Source: Nipponacmea schrenckii (Eukaryota; Mollusca; Gastropoda; Lottiidae). From it: a stretch of DNA of 64,000 bases. Position numbers and translations under genes: made by a program. Positions 24,747 to 38,214 of this stretch are shown here, piece after piece (position 1 is the first letter of the stretch; each line of letters begins with the position of its first letter). The notes under the pieces are model-generated. The model saw only the letters and a list, made by a program, of their open reading frames with translations, was not told the origin of the DNA and searched no databases. The stretch lies in NCBI GenBank assembly GCA_030562195.1, contig CM060200.1:16554001-16618000 (forward strand). Reading direction: 5' to 3'.

Positions 24747-26433
24747 TATACGCCTGCCCACATGAAAATGTGGACGTATTTTGCCATCACCCCTGTCCGT
24801 CTGTCGGTCCGTCCGTCATTAATTACTTGTGTACGCGATACAGGCCAGAGTTTTTATCTGATTTGAATGAAACTTGGTATGTGTATTCATCTTAATAATA
24901 TATCGGACAAGTTCGAAAATGGCACGATTCCAGATGTCGGTTTATGATTTATGGCCCTTGATTAAATGAAAAAAACACATTTCTTGATGGATTTTGACCA
25001 AATTTGGTGAGTGTGTTTGTTATAACCAAAGGAAGAAGCCTATTGAAAATCAGACCAATCGAAAAATATTCAATGAGTTATTGCCCTTGTTTTTGAAAAT
25101 TGGTTGTGAACACGATTAAAAGTGTGTTTCTTGATGGATTTTGATGAAATTTGGTGTGATTGCTTGTTATTACTTAAGGATGAAGCCTATTGAAAATCAG
25201 ACAAATCGAAAAATAAATTGGTAAGTTATTGCCCTTGTTTTTGAAAACACATTCATTTTGCGTTCAAAAATGTGTTGTTGACATGATAGAGAGATGGTTT
25301 CTGGATGGAATTTGACCAATTTCGGTGTGTGTGTTTGTAATCATCCAAGGATGAAGCCTTCTGCCCGCCCGCCTGTCTGTCTGTCTGTCTGTCTGCCTGT
25401 CCACAATTGTTGTGAACATGATAGAGACCTCATTTCTTGATGGATTTTAATGAAACTTGGAATGAGTCTTTGTAATGACCCAAGGATGAAACCTATCGAA
25501 AATGAAACCAATCGAAAAATATTAACTATGAGTTATTGCCCTTGTCCTAAAATTCCTTGTGAACACGATAGGGAGCCGGGTTCTTGATGGAATTTGATGA
25601 AACTTGGTGTGAGTGTTTGTTATAACTCGAGGATAGACCCTATTGAAAATCAGACTAATCAAAAAGTATTTATTGAGTTATTGCCCTTGATCTTTAAAAC
25701 GTGTTCACTTTATCAGCCTCTGATTCTTTGTAGACTTGATAGAGATCTGGTTTCTTGATAGATTTTGACAAAGCATGATTTGAGCCTTTCAATTACCAAA
25801 AGAAGAAACCGATTGCAAATTTAGCTTACCGAAAAATACTTACTTTGAGTTATTGTCTTTGTCCAGAAATTTCTTGTGAATACGATAGGAAGTTGTGTTC
25901 TTGATGTGTTTTGGCTGCCAATGGTGGGCGTATTACGATGGGCCATCGCCATTTTTATTCGATTTGAATGAAACTTGGTATGTGTATTCATCTTAATAAC
26001 ATCTCGGACAATTTCAAAATGGCACGATTCCAGATGTGGTTTATTAGTTATGGCCCTTGATTAAATGAAAAAAGTTAAAATGTACTTGTGTATGCAATAG
26101 AAGCTATAATTTTCATCCGATTTGAATGTAACTTTGTATGTGTATTCATCCTGATAATATCTCGCCAGATGTCTGTTTATGAGTTATTGCCCTTGATTTA
26201 ATGAGATTATGTTAAAATTTACTTGTGTAGGCAATAGAAGCTGTAGATTTTATCTGATTTGAATGAAACTCGGTATGTGTATTCATCTTAATAACATCTC
26301 GGACAAGTTCAAAAATGGTGCGATTCCAGATGTCGGTTTATGAGTTATTGCCTTTGATTAAATGAAAAAACATGAAATATTATGTTTGCTGAAGTGGGCG
26401 TATGTTATCTTGCCTGGCAAGCTATCTTATAGT
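24747..26433 (-). mobile_element. Pearl-like element, fourth subfamily, near-complete
   Basis: Starts 'ttttatacgcctgcccaca' with the ATGTGG hairpin. A gtcc-type microsatellite at 24797-24819 is followed by monomers built around 'gagttattgcccttg', 'cttgatggattttgatgaaa', 'cttggtgtgagtgtttg' and 'tgaagcctattgaaaatcag'. A second microsatellite lies inside at about 25370-25400 (gtct). The end is 'aagtgggcgtatgttatc' plus the TTGCCTGGCAAG palindrome at 26415-26427. Confidence 0.65.
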
Positions 26434-27050
26434 TTTTGAGAGCCCCAGTAGTAGTAGCCAGCCTTGAATGATTATTAATAGAACAACACTGTAAAAGCTA
26501 TGATTGATATCTTTCCAGCTAGATTGTTCTAGATTCTACTTTATATCAGGTCAGATGTTTATTGGAAGATTATTATACCCCTGACATTGACTGTTCAGCA
26601 AAGTAAATTTGTAAAAGCACAAAACTCTGGTTATAATACACGTATATTGATTGTTTTTGCAGAACATGTAATGTCTCTTTAAATATATTGAAAACATCAT
26701 TATTAAATGACAACAATGGGACTTTTTGAAACATTGAAAACCACAGTATCTGGACAGTCTGTTGATAAAGCGCAATAAAGGTCTGAAAATATAAACAGAT
26801 TACATTCACTGATACCTAAGGCACATCGTTCACTAATGTAGGTTCTAGTCGTTTATCAGTTTCATTCCTATGGCAAAGTTTGTACTTCTTCACCAATACT
26901 TGTCTCCAGTATAAGTCCATGCTGATCAATTTGGCCTACAGAAATAAAATAATAAATATTTTAAGCTATATTTATATAACAATGAATCAATTTGTAATAT
27001 TTTATTATTCAAATGACACATTAAAACTAGAATTTTTGCTGTATTTAAGT
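26434..27050. other. Non-coding stretch
   Basis: Small frames only. No repeats in common with the rest of the window were noticed. Confidence 0.35.
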
Positions 27051-27490
27051 ACACTTATCTCTTTGAATTGTTTAAGTAAGCCAAATTAGAAAATATCTAC
27101 TCGTAGACAATATATTGAATATTATTTGACCTAATTTTCAAGGCCATAGATTAAGTGGGTCACACCTTCCGTAGCCGTTAAAGTGACCTAATTTTGAAAA
27201 AATCGAAATTTAAATAATTCGAAAGAAAATACGAAATTTAAAAATTGGTCTCCAAGAAAAGGTAGATAATGATCCAATGTATCTATGTGATAAATTTCTT
27301 TGAGATCGGTCTATCAATAGTGTCTGAATTTCAGATTTAAGAATTGTAACGAAAATTCATATTGGGGGCCGATATAGCAGCTTGACCTAATTATTTAGGT
27401 CAAATTGATTACTATTGACAAGTTTTCACTTTTCACCTAGATGTTATACACCGGAATTTACGTAATTACGTCATTTGAGGCTAAACCTGA
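27051..27490. repeat. Dispersed repeat, copy B
   Basis: Second copy of the repeat at 21.65-22.40 kb, same strand, ending at 'acgtaattacgtcatttgagg'. It lacks the hairpin insertion found in copy A. Confidence 0.6.
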
Positions 27491-28509
27491 AGTCGAATTT
27501 TTTTTTCAAAATTTTTCAACATTATAATCATATCGCCTATCAACTGGTAAAGTTTCAAAATTTTACCATTTATATTAAACGAGAAATCACAGTCTGATAT
27601 TTTTGCCGATGACCCTTGAATATTGAATTGCAAATCATGGGTAAAAGATTTAACCTAATTGCAGAATGATTGTTAGTTGACAAATACCTTGAAGTTTTCA
27701 AATCTGAAAATCCAGTCGAAATCGAACTGAAAATAAACTTGCTAAAGAAAAAAACAATCAACTTCGGGTTCTCAATTCCGGCCAGAGATGGACTTGAGAT
27801 ATAGGATTGGAACAATAGAAAGTATTTTAATTTATCTTATTAATTTTTGGATAGTTAAGGCCTATTCTGAGCTCAAGGCCTATACTGAGTATTATAGCCT
27901 ATGTGCTAGGACTATACACAGTCTTGAAGATATCAAAATTGTCTAAATGAAAAATTTTCTTGAAATTACAAACCTTTTCACAAATGGTAGAGATGCAAGA
28001 ATGGTTGTGAACTAGGCCTATGTTTGTGTGTGTTATTTTGTAAGCCATGCCTCTTGGGGCTAGATTAAAAATGAAACTGAAACATTCAACACTCCTTGTT
28101 CTGTTCTGCCCTAGGTCTTTTGAACACAAATTAAAAAGTTCACGACCCATGCCTTGTAAGGAGTTGTATGGAACATCATGTCTTCTTCTTTCTTCTAGTC
28201 TACTTCACTATTACTTAGGCGTAGTTCCTTTTGGGCCTTGGCTACGACTGACACTGACTGAGTGTTGACTCAAGTTCTCTTGTCTTGTCTTCAACCAAAA
28301 TCGTTCTACATTTATAGAAGTTGGCACCGTTGATAGGTGTTAGTCATCTTAATCCCTTTAAGTGGCAAACAGTTGTTAAATCTTCCTCAATTTTGACAAT
28401 TCACAAAGACGCCATTATTATTGATATCTGCGCTTGACCTCGGCAGTTACAGTATACCACACCAAATCGGAATCATGACAACTCAAGACTTGGCCTAGGC
28501 CTACTAATT
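27491..28509. other. Non-coding stretch
   Basis: No supported gene. Short frames on both strands have no recognisable motif. Confidence 0.35.
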
Positions 28510-29228
28510 TTTTTTTTATGCTTATTTGTTTTTCCAAAATGGACATCCTAACACAAACACACATCTCAAAATGTCTCAGTCACAGTTTGAAATGTCCGCG
28601 ACTAGTGCGCATGTGCTCCTTCATTTCAAACTGCTGGACATCTCAAACTGTCACACTGGTATTGTACTTACAATCAAGAATTAATTTAAAAGCAATTTTT
28701 TGTTGCCTATGTAAAATATCGGCCGATGCAATGGCGTGCAAATACCAAATAGTTTAACAATAATCAAAATATGGTTGAAAGTGACATTTACAAAAATAGA
28801 TCCATATTTTTCAGGCAGTTGCAGTTGAAATAACTTAGTATTTATTTAGCAACAAACTTTACGTGTGGAGTCAATGAGAGATTTTGATTCACAATAACAC
28901 CTAGTAATTTAAAGTTTTCAACTTGTTCAATAAAATGATTATTAAGTTCAATTGATAAATCTGCTGAATATCTTTTTTTTTGAGCAGTTGTAATTAACAT
29001 ACATTTGTTTTTTTTTCCATTTAAAATCATGACATTAAAAGAACACCAGCATAAGCCTGCACGTCAGTATTTTCTTGCAATTTTAATTGTATGTCAGTAA
29101 CCGATTTACCAGAAGTATAAATCGTAGTATCAGCCGCAAAAAGATCACAGTTAGAGTTAATATGCAATGGTAAAACAATGATATAACTAGAACCGTGGAC
29201 GATACCAATGCAGTGCGTCTCACATTTG
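28510..29228 (-). pseudogene. LINE, 3' half (RT palm to C-terminus), decayed
   Basis: On the minus strand from 29228: LPLHINSNCDLFAADTTIY, SGKSVTDIQLKLQEN, then (29030-28842) MILNGKKNKCMLITTAQKKR and FIEQVENFKLLGVIVNQNL. Below 28842, across stops, come pieces such as IGNKKLLLN and DCKYNTSV. This is the palm-to-C-terminal order of CR1/RTE-type LINE reverse transcriptases. The catalytic box reads AADT where FADDT is expected, so the first catalytic aspartate is lost. The region before it (GIVHGSSYIIVL) corresponds to the 'GVPQGSxLGPLLF' motif but is much eroded. Confidence 0.7.
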
Positions 29229-30600
29229 ACATCGCCAAATTATGCACAGTTACTAAAGAAAGCAATCTAAAATTTTCAAATTTCAAAAGCCGCAATTTTG
29301 ATCAAAATATCAAGTGTGATATATGTTTAGAATTGAGAGATGACACACATTAAGAATATACAAGAAATATTGTCGTATGTTAATTAGGTCACGTGACAGC
29401 GTCTTCAAAGTTAAAATTCGCGATTTTCAAATGACTGTAGAATGAAGCGTTGATGTTGCACGTCCACAATGGTGACATATTTGGATAGATCTCATAAAAA
29501 GCAACAACTTGTGTGCAGGTCACAAGGTCACAAAATGCATAGGTCACAAGATATGAGTCTTGACGGTTTGGGAAGTTTTTTTCAAAAAATCAATCGGCTA
29601 TAACTAAAAATTTTAATCGAAATTAAAAAATCGACTCTCACACAATTGTAAGGAATTGTTCAATGATAAAAAACACATGAAAATAATTCAAATAGGAAAA
29701 AACCTTATGCCATAAAGTACTTTTATAGAGAAATTAGGCATATCAAGATGGCGGCTGATCCGATGATTCTGGGACAAATTTATTTATAAATAATTCTTCT
29801 TTTATTACTAATATCATATGTCTGAAGATTTTTTCAAATATCTGTTAAATTCCAGAAGTTAAAATTTCAACTTTAGAAGTAAATGACGTCAAAACCGGAA
29901 GTGATATCGAAATTTTGAAAATAGATTTTTGGTTGCAATTAAAATGTCAATCTACCTGTAAGTTTTCAGATCGATCGAATTAAAATTGTAGAAGTTGGAA
30001 AGAAGTTAAAAAGAGTTTTGGTTCGGTGAATAAGGACACCTTAAATTTACGCACAGTTACTATAGAAAGCAATCCAAAATTTTCAAATTTCGAAAGCCGC
30101 AATTTTGATCAAAATATCAAGTGTAATATATGTTTAGAAAGGTGAGATGACGCACATTAAGAATACACAAGCAATATTGTCATATGTCCATTAGGTCACG
30201 TGACATAGCTCTTCAAAGTTAACATTCGCGATTTTCAAATGGCTGTACAATGAAAGGTTGATGTTGCACATAGGCGATGTTGGTATATTTGGATAGATCT
30301 CACAAAATGCAACAACATTGGTGCAGGTCACAAGGTCACAAAAGGTAAAGGTCACAAGATATGAGTCTTGACAGATTTGGGAGTTTTTTTCAAAAATTCA
30401 ACCGGAAATAACTAAAATTTGAAATCGAAATTCAAAAATCGACCCCCACACGATTGTGAGGAATCAGTCAATGATAAAAAATACATGAAAATAATACAAA
30501 TCGGACAAAACCCTAATCCCAAAAAGTACTTTTATAGAGAAATTAGGCATTTCAAGATGGCGGCTGATCCGATGAATCTGGGACAAATTTTAGAGCTGTT
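29229..30600. repeat. Non-coding repeat in two direct copies, inserted in a LINE
   Basis: Copy 1 (about 29229-29775) and copy 2 (about 30050-30598) share 'acagttacta', 'gccgcaattttgatcaaaat', 'atatgtttagaa', 'ttaggtcacgtgacag', 'attcgcgattttcaaatg', 'gttgatgttgcac', 'ggtcacaaggtcacaaaa', 'acttttatagagaaattagg' and 'aagatggcggctgatccgatg'. The block separates the two halves of one LINE. Loose similarity to 4.08-4.4 kb. Confidence 0.65.
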
Positions 30601-31226
30601 TGACAAGAACTATTAGATCTAAAACCAGATTGATGCGAGTACAATAACTTGTTATTATTTAAGAAATTATTGATATGTTTTGAATAATGTCTTCAAGCGG
30701 TTTAGATTTACACTACATAATACAGAAATTTGTCTATAATTATTGGGATCAGATTTAGTGCCGGATTTATACAGTGGCAAAAGTTTTTGCTTCTTTGAAT
30801 ATATCAGGAAATATATTTTCATCAATGTATAGATTATATATATGTGTCAAGGGATCACTTAACGTAAAAGCACCACATTTGAGAAATAGAGGATTTAATT
30901 TATCTAAACCAGCACTTTTGGTTGCATTTAACGAAGACAACTGTTTAAAAACTTCGTATTTGTTAATGTGGGGAATCGAACATTCTTCATTTAGAATTTA
31001 TCTTAGAAGTAACAAAATCTTCTAGTTTATTTATGTAATAACTTTTATCAATATTTCTATTAACATGCTTTTGATTAAATAATTTGGATGCAATATTTGA
31101 AAAATGATCATTGACTACCTTGGGTTCTAAAGGAATCAGATCAGTTGATAACTTTCCAGATGTGTTTTGAGTTTTCTCATCTGAAGCAAGTTTTATGTTA
31201 AACTGCTTTTTGGCTTTATCGATCAT
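30601..31226 (-). pseudogene. LINE, 5' part of RT, same element as 28.5-29.2 kb
   Basis: On the minus strand: MIDKAKKQFNIKLASDEK, VVNDHFSNIASKLFNQKHVN, then LSSLNATKSAGLDKLNPLFL, YIDENIFPDIFKEAKTFA and, at the end, LYSHQSGFRSNS. These are the fingers motifs that come before the KAFD and FADD boxes found, in decayed form, at 28.8-29.2 kb. The piece breaks off at 30601 just after 'SGFR', and about 60 residues including the first catalytic motif are missing at the junction. Stops at the end show the copy is dead. Confidence 0.7.
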
Positions 31227-32068
31227 TTAATGACCAAATTCCTACACTAATAGTTAAATTTTTGGCACCTCATCTGGAAATTAAAAGGGTTAATTCGAGC
31301 ACCTGTAGAGCTTAAGCAGGGTATCATTATATGAAGCCTGGAACCTAACTAATTTTCTCATTAAAATGGTTGTAACTCAGAAATTTGTCTGCTTTTTTTA
31401 TGAAAGTGTGTTAATGCATGATGTCATTTTGTTGTCTCAAAATTCTCCAAATGCATGTCTGAGGGCCCTAGGCTTGGGGAGATTCATAAAAACTAACACC
31501 AAAAACTATGAGGGTGTGGTGTTTATATATACCTTGAATCCACACAACCTCAATATATTTAGAAAGATGGATGTGTTTGTAGTTCAGTCATACCATCATT
31601 ATCCCCTTATTAGTCATTGGAGGCATCAGAGAGAAAAAACAAAAATGTTTGTAAAAATTATTATTTCTCCTGTATAGCTAGAACTATGTTAAGATTTATT
31701 CCATTTAATGACAATTCAGATTTTATTATTAGAATTATTAAACATTAATTAAATTATTAAATTAATGGCTTATGACTGGCAATGTTTGTGTGACCATAAA
31801 AATGAGCAATAAAATAAAGTTCTGATAAAGGTATTGTGGTTCATAGAAAAGAAGCTTGAGCAAACTAATCATTAGATTCTTGGCAAATAAAAACAATATG
31901 GTAACCTTAATTTGTTGCACCTTTGTTTGGTTTTTATCTAGTAGGGCTTAATTTATACAGAAAAAGCAGTTAAGCATCCTACTCACAGCAAGGTGTTGGT
32001 CATTTGTTTTCCTAGGTGTTGGTCAATCGTTTACCAAGGTGTTGGTCACTTTAAGCCTGGATTATAAT
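31227..32068. other. Non-coding stretch
   Basis: A 103-codon plus frame at 31366-31677 has no recognisable motif. Nothing else was found. Confidence 0.35.
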
Positions 32069-33535
32069 ATGGTCGTATATTGTCATTAACCCTGCCCATT
32101 GTTCCCTCCAACCACAATGGCTTTCGAACACAATAGAGACTACAGTTCTCATCGGACATGAATGAAATTTGGTGTGATCATTTATATTGTGGAGATCTTG
32201 GACAAGTTCTATCTGTCTGGATTTTGACGAAACTTGGTGTGAGTGTTTGCTATAACCCAAGGATGAAGCCTGTTGAAAATAAGATTAATCAAAAAATATT
32301 TAATATGAGTTATTGCCCTTGTTCTTAAAAACGCATCTGGCTTTGGTCTTGAATTCTTTGTGGACCCGATAGAGACCTGCTTTCTGGATGGATTTTAATG
32401 AAATTTGGTGTGAGTGTTTGTAATCACTCAAGGATGAATCCCATTACAAATAAGACTAATCGAAAAATATTTTCTATGAGTTATTGCCCTTGTTCTTGAA
32501 TTCTTTGTAGACACGATAGAGAGCTGGTTTCTTGATGGATTTTGATGAAACTTGGTGTGAGTATTTGTAATCACCCAATGATGAAGCCTATTCAAAATCA
32601 AACCAATTGAAAAATATTTTCCATGAGTTATTGCCCTTGTCCTTGAAATGTTTGTGGACACGATAGAGAGTTGAATTCTTGATGGATTTTGACGAAATTT
32701 GGTGTGAGTGTTTGTTATAACCCAAGAATGAAGCCTATTGAAATTCAGATTAATCGAAAAATATTAAAATGAGTTATTGCCCTTGTTCTTAAAAACGTGT
32801 CTGCCTTTGTTCTTGAATTCTTTATGGACACGATAGAGATCTGGTTTCTCGATGTATTCTGACGAAATTCGGTGTGAGTCTTTGTTATCACCCAAGGATG
32901 AAGCCTATTAAAAATCAGACCAATTGAAAAATATTTTCTATGAGTTATTGCCCTTGTTCTTGAATTCTTTGTGGACACGAAAGAGAGCAGGTTTCTGGGT
33001 GGATTTTAATGAAATTTGGTGTGAGTGTTTGTAATCACTCTAGGATGAATCCTATTACAAATAAGACTAATCGAAAAATATTTTTGCCCTTGTTCTTGAA
33101 TTCTTTGTAGGCATGATAGAGAGCTGGTTTCTTGATCGATGTTGACGAAACTTGGTGAGAGTATTTGTTATCACAGAATGATGAAGACTATTAAAAATCA
33201 GACCAATCAGAAATATTTTCTTTGACTTATTGGCCTTGTTCTTGAATTCTTTGTGGACACGATAGAGAGCTGATTTTGGTGATGGATTTGGATGAAATTC
33301 ATTGTGAGAGTATTTAAAATTCAAGAAAAATCTTTCATTTACCGATAATTCTGCTCAACCTCCCAGACAAATTGGCTGCCATTATATATGTGGGCGTATT
33401 ACGATGGCTATTTTTATCTGAGTTGACATTTATATTGATGAGATCTTTGTTTAGGCTCCAAAGGTAATAGTATCAGCCTGTGTAAAAACAGAAAATATAC
33501 TTTAAAGTGGGCGTATCTTGCTAGGCAACCACAAG
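32069..33535 (-). mobile_element. Pearl-like element, fourth subfamily, degenerate
   Basis: Monomers of the 24.75-26.4 kb type ('gagttattgcccttgttctt', 'acacgatagagagctgg', 'cttgatggattttgacgaaa', 'cttggtgtgagtgtttg'). The left terminus is eroded ('tggtcgtatattgtcattaac'). Two successive right ends occur, 'tatgtgggcgtattacgatgg' near 33389 and 'aaagtgggcgtatcttgctagg' near 33510, so two elements may be fused. Confidence 0.55.
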
Positions 33536-33553
33536 TTTACCAAGATATTGGTC

Positions 33554-33697
33554 ACTTTTTATATACCCACACATTAATGTGGGCGTATACAGTTGTCCCC
33601 TGTGTCTGTCTGTCTGTCCACAATTGTTGTGCACACGTATCAGCCTGTGTAAAAACAGAAAATATACTCTAAAGTGGGCGTATCTTGCTAGGCAACC
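33554..33697 (-). mobile_element. Minimal pearl-like element without tandem core
   Basis: About 145 bp from 'tatacccacacattaatgtgggcgtatac' (hairpin end) through a short gtct microsatellite, 'ccacaattgttgtgcacacg' and 'tgtgtaaaaacagaaaata' to 'aaagtgggcgtatcttgctagg'. It has both ends and the microsatellite but no monomer. The flanks 'aagtttaccaagatattggtc' repeat on both sides, showing tandem amplification of end plus spacer. Confidence 0.6.
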
Positions 33698-33736
33698 ACA
33701 AGTTTACCAAGATATTGGTCACTTTTTATACACCCA

Positions 33737-35085
33737 CACATTAATATGGGCGTATACAGTTGTCGCCTGTGTCTGTCTGTCCACAATTGTTGTGCACACG
33801 ATAGACAGCTGGATTCTTGATGGATTTTGACGAAAACTTGGCGTGAGTGTTTGTTTTAACCAAAGGATGAACACTATTGAAAATCAGACAAATCAAATAT
33901 GAGTTATTGCCCTTGTTCTTAAACGCGTCTGCCCTTTTCTTGAATTCTTTGTGGACACGAAAAAGAGCTGATTTCTTGATGGATTTTGATGGAATTTGGT
34001 GTGAGTGTTTGAAATCACTTAATCATTAAACTAATCAAAAATTATTTACTATGAGTTATTGCCCTTTTCTTGAATTCTTTGTGGACATGAAAAAGAGCTG
34101 ATTTCTTGATGGATTTTGACGAAACTTAGTGCAAGTGTTTGTAATCGGTTAAGGGTGAAACCTATTGAAAATCAGACCAATCAAAAGATTTTTTCTATGA
34201 GTTATAGCCCTTGTTCTTGATTTCTTTGTGGACATGATAGAAATCTGGATTCTTGATGGATTTTGATGAAACTCGGTGTGAGTGTTTGTTTTAACCTAAG
34301 GATGAAGCCTATTGAAAATCAGATCAATCGAAAAATATTTTTTATAAGTTATTGCCTTTGTTCTGAAAAATGCGTCTGCCTTTATTCTTGAATTCATTGT
34401 GGACACGATAGAGGGCTGGTTTCTTGATAGATTTTGATTAAATTTGATTTGAGTGTTTGCAATCACTCAAGAATAAACCCTATTGAAACTCAAACTAATC
34501 AAAAATTCTTTACTATGAGTTATTGCCATTGCTCTTGAATTCTTTGTGGACTGATTGAGAGCTGGATTCTTGAAGGATTTTGACAAAACTTCAGGTATTT
34601 CTTTGTTTTAACCTAAGGATGAACCCTATTGAAAATCATACCAATCAAAAAATATTTAATATGAGTTATTGCCCTTGTTCTTAAATATTCGTCTGCATTT
34701 GTTGTTAATTCATTGTGGACACGATAGAAAGCTTGATTCTTGATGGATTTTGACAGAACTTGGTGTGAGTGTTTGTTTTTACCTAAGGATGAACCCTATA
34801 GAAAATCAGACCAATTGAAAAATAGTTAATATGACTTATTGCCCTTGTTCTTAAAAATCAGATTAATCGAAAAATATTACTATGAGTTATTGCCCTTGAT
34901 CTTTAATACTTTTTAGACATAATAGAGAGCTGGTTTTCTTGATGGATTGGGATGAAATTTGTTGTGAGTGTTCCTAATCACCCAAGGATGAACTTTAATT
35001 TAAATCCAAGAAAAATCTTTCATTTACTGATAATTCTTTTCAACCTCATTGACAAATTGGCTTCTATTATAAATGTGGGCGTGTT
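33737..35085 (-). mobile_element. Pearl-like element, fourth subfamily
   Basis: Starts with the same hairpin end ('tacacccacacattaatatggg') and gtct microsatellite, then about eight diverged monomers with 'gagttattgcccttgttctt'. Ends 'aaatgtgggcgtgttacgatgg'. Confidence 0.6.
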
Positions 35086-35096
35086 ACGATGGCAAT

Positions 35097-38000
35097 CGCT
35101 ATTTTTGTACGCCCACATGAATATGTGGATGTATATTGTCATCGTCCCTGTCCGTCCGTCGGTCTCTCAACATTTGTTGTAGACACTATAGAAGCTACAA
35201 TTTTATATGGATCTTAATGAAACTTTGTATGAGCATTGGAATTGATAAGACAGTGTTCAAATTCGATTTTGACGATTTTTCAATGAAGGGTTTTTAAGTT
35301 ATTACCCCTGCCTCTATATTTGTTGTAGACACAATAGAAGCTACAATTTTCAATGGATTTGAATGAAACTTGCTGTGAGCATTAAAATTTGTAAGATGGG
35401 GGTCATGTTTGAATTTTACGATTTTTCAATGAACAGTTTTTGAGTTATTGCCCTTGACTTAGTTACATCATGTCAAATTTTATTGTTGATGCAATAGAAG
35501 CTACGATTTTCAATGGATTTGAATGAAACATGGTATGTGAATTGGAATTAATAAGGCGGTGGTCAAGTTTGTCGCCCCTGTCCGTCGGTCCGTCAACATT
35601 TGTTGTAGACACTATAGAAGATACAATTTTATATGGATCTTAATGAAACTTGGTATGAGCATTGGAATTGATAAGACGGTGGTCGAGTTCGATTTTGACG
35701 ATTTTTTGATAAACGGTTTTTGAGTTATTGGCCCTGCCTCTATATTTGTTGTGGACACAATGGAAGCTACAATTTTCAATGGATTTGAATGAAACTTGGT
35801 GTGAGCATTACAATTGATAAGACAGCAGTCAAGTTCAAATTTGACAATTTTTCAATGAACGGTTATTGAATTATTGCCCTTGATTTAGTTACCACACGTC
35901 AAAATTTATTGTTGATGCAATAGAAGCTACAATTTTCAATGGATTTGAACGAAAAATGGTATGTGAATTAGAATTGATAAGGCGGTGGTCAAGTTTTTAA
36001 TTTGATGATTTTTCGATAAAATTTTCTCGAATTATTGCCTTTGACTTAGTAAAATCGTGTCAAAATTTTATTGTGAGTGCAATAGAAGCTACAATATTTA
36101 ATGGATTTCGATGAAACTTATTGTGAGGATTGGAATTGATAAAACGTTGGTCAAATGCGATTTGGGATTTTGATGAAACTTGGTATGAGCATTGAAATTG
36201 ACAAGACAGTGATCAAGTTCGAATTTGACAATTTTTGGATACACAGATAATGAGTAATTGGCCTTGACTAAATAAAATTGTGTAAAAATTGTTATTGTTG
36301 GAGGAATAGAAGCTACAATTTTCAATGGATTTTTTGATGAAACTTGGTATGAGTTTTGAAATTGATAAGACGGCAGTCAAGTTCGAAATTGACAATTTTT
36401 CGATGAACATTTTTTTAAGTTATTGGCCTTGAATTAGTAAAATCTCGTGCAATAGAAGCCACAATTTTCAATGGATTTTGATGAAACTATGTGTGAGCAT
36501 TGGAATTGTATTGACTTCGGTCAAGTTCCAATTTGACAATTTTTTTGATGAACAGTGTATGTGTTATTGCCCTTGACTTTGCTTCAAAATTCTATTGTGG
36601 TTGCTATAAGAAGCTTCAATTTTCAAAGGATTTTGATGGAACTTGGTGTAAGCATTTGAATTCATAAGACAGTAGTCAAGTTTGAATATGACGACTTTTT
36701 TTAATGAATGGTTTTTGAGTTTTTGCCCTTGACTTCAATATTCAGTTAATGTTTTTTGAGTTTTTGCGTGGCAAATAAAATTTGTCACGCTTTTTTTTCG
36801 TTCGGATTATTTTTTTTTTTTTTTTTTTTTTGGGAAGCTCGCTAGCCCAAACGGCAAAAGATAGACTATTTCTGTTTTCACCAATGGTTTTTATATGGGC
36901 TGGAATCAAAAATGAATATCTAACATGATATTTTCGCTAACCCGAAAGTGGCTAATTGCATAATATGCAAATAAGATTTCAAGCTTGCTCGGGCCCTAAT
37001 AGTCGCATCGGTCTGAAATTTACAGGATATAGATATATAGGCAGCGCAATTAAAACTACATCATCAACATTTTTTTATCACTTCCGGTTTGGGCGTGGGG
37101 ACTTCCGTTTTTTTCGTCTCATGTCGGGCGACCCTGCTTCCCATGTAATTCAAGATTCTACACAAAAACAGTATATTTTAGCTATACTAAATGATTTTAA
37201 TCCCCTGAGATAAAGAAAAATTAAATTGAATGTTGCTCATGCGCAGTTTTCAAAAATGGCAAATTTTCTTAAAAATTTAATAAGTCCGCCAATTACTAAC
37301 CGATTTTTATGATATTGGTGTCTATCAAAACCTTGATACTTTATCTAAAAAATGTTGGGAAGAGAATTTTGATTTTCGAATTTGAATTTTTTTTATGCCC
37401 GTTCGAATTTTTCGAAAATTTAAAAAACTCTATATCTCGTGACCTTGACCTTCAATGACCTTGACATTTGAGATGTAGAATGTCCTTGACCTCAGCTTCC
37501 GGTTTTATAGCCCACCGAAATCTGACTATTTTGCAATTTCGGACGGTTATGTTACACTTTCGGGCTCTAATGTTCGGATCGATCTGAAATTTACAGGATA
37601 TAGATAGATACGCAACACAATTAAAAATATATCATCAAAATTTTTTGATCACTTCCGGTTTGGGCGTGGAGACCTCCGGTTTGGGCGTGGAGACCTCCGG
37701 TTTTTTATCTCATTTCAGGCGACCCTACATCCCGTTTAATTCAAGAATGTAAGCAAAAACAGTATATATTAGCTATACAAAATAATTTGCATCCCCCGAG
37801 AAGAAAAAAATTCCAATTGCTAGTTGCGCATGTGCCATTTTTCCGAGAATGGCAAATTTTCTTTAAAATTTAATTAGTCCGTCATTTATTTATTTATGCC
37901 CGTTTGAATTTTTTGAAAATTTGAAATTCTATATCTTGTGACCTTCACCTTCAATGACCTTGAAATTTTCCATATAGAATAGCCTTGACATCAGCTGTCT

Positions 38001-38214
38001 ATAGATATAACAATATTGTTACGCTTGTTCCACAATTGGAGGCTGAAAAGTACCGGAATTGAAAACTGGCAGGTTAGAAGTTTCAAAATGTTCGAAATCC
38101 ATGGGATAACGCATAGTTGCCACGCTCGGAGCTGTTCACAGTTCTAGTACTCAATTTATTATTCAAATTCAATGCTGACAGTGGGTGAATGTAACCTTGC
38201 CTGGCAAGCTATCT
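35097..38214 (-). mobile_element. Pearl-like element split by a 1.4-kb insertion
   Basis: Starts 'tttgtacgcccacatgaatatgtgg' with gtcc microsatellite. Its monomers carry 'gttgtagacac(t/a)atagaagctacaatttt', 'aaacttggtatgagcattgg', 'gataagacggtggtcaag' and 'gaacggtttttgagttattg'. A second gtcc start at about 35577 suggests two merged copies. After the insertion (36770-38150) the element resumes with 'actcaatttattattcaaattcaatg' and ends in the TTGCCTGGCAAG palindrome at 38199-38210. Confidence 0.6.
36770..38150. mobile_element. Non-coding insertion with internal duplication
   Basis: The left end is a hairpin (GCGTGGCAAAT ... ATTTGTCACGC, 36764-36788). The right end 'ggagctgttcacagttctag' matches the window's first 100 bases. 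Inside, a block starting at about 36990 ('cggtctgaaatttacaggatatagata', 'cacttccggtttgggcgtggggac') is repeated at about 37575, a period near 585 bp. No coding frame. Confidence 0.55.

Noticed and set aside
31366..31677. 103-codon plus frame
   Set aside because: No recognisable motif, no splice or start support; chance frame is likely.
32428..33324. Repeated minus frames with 'NSRTRAITHRKYFSI'
   Set aside because: They look like a repeated protein but follow the pearl-like monomer and change frame and stop from unit to unit.
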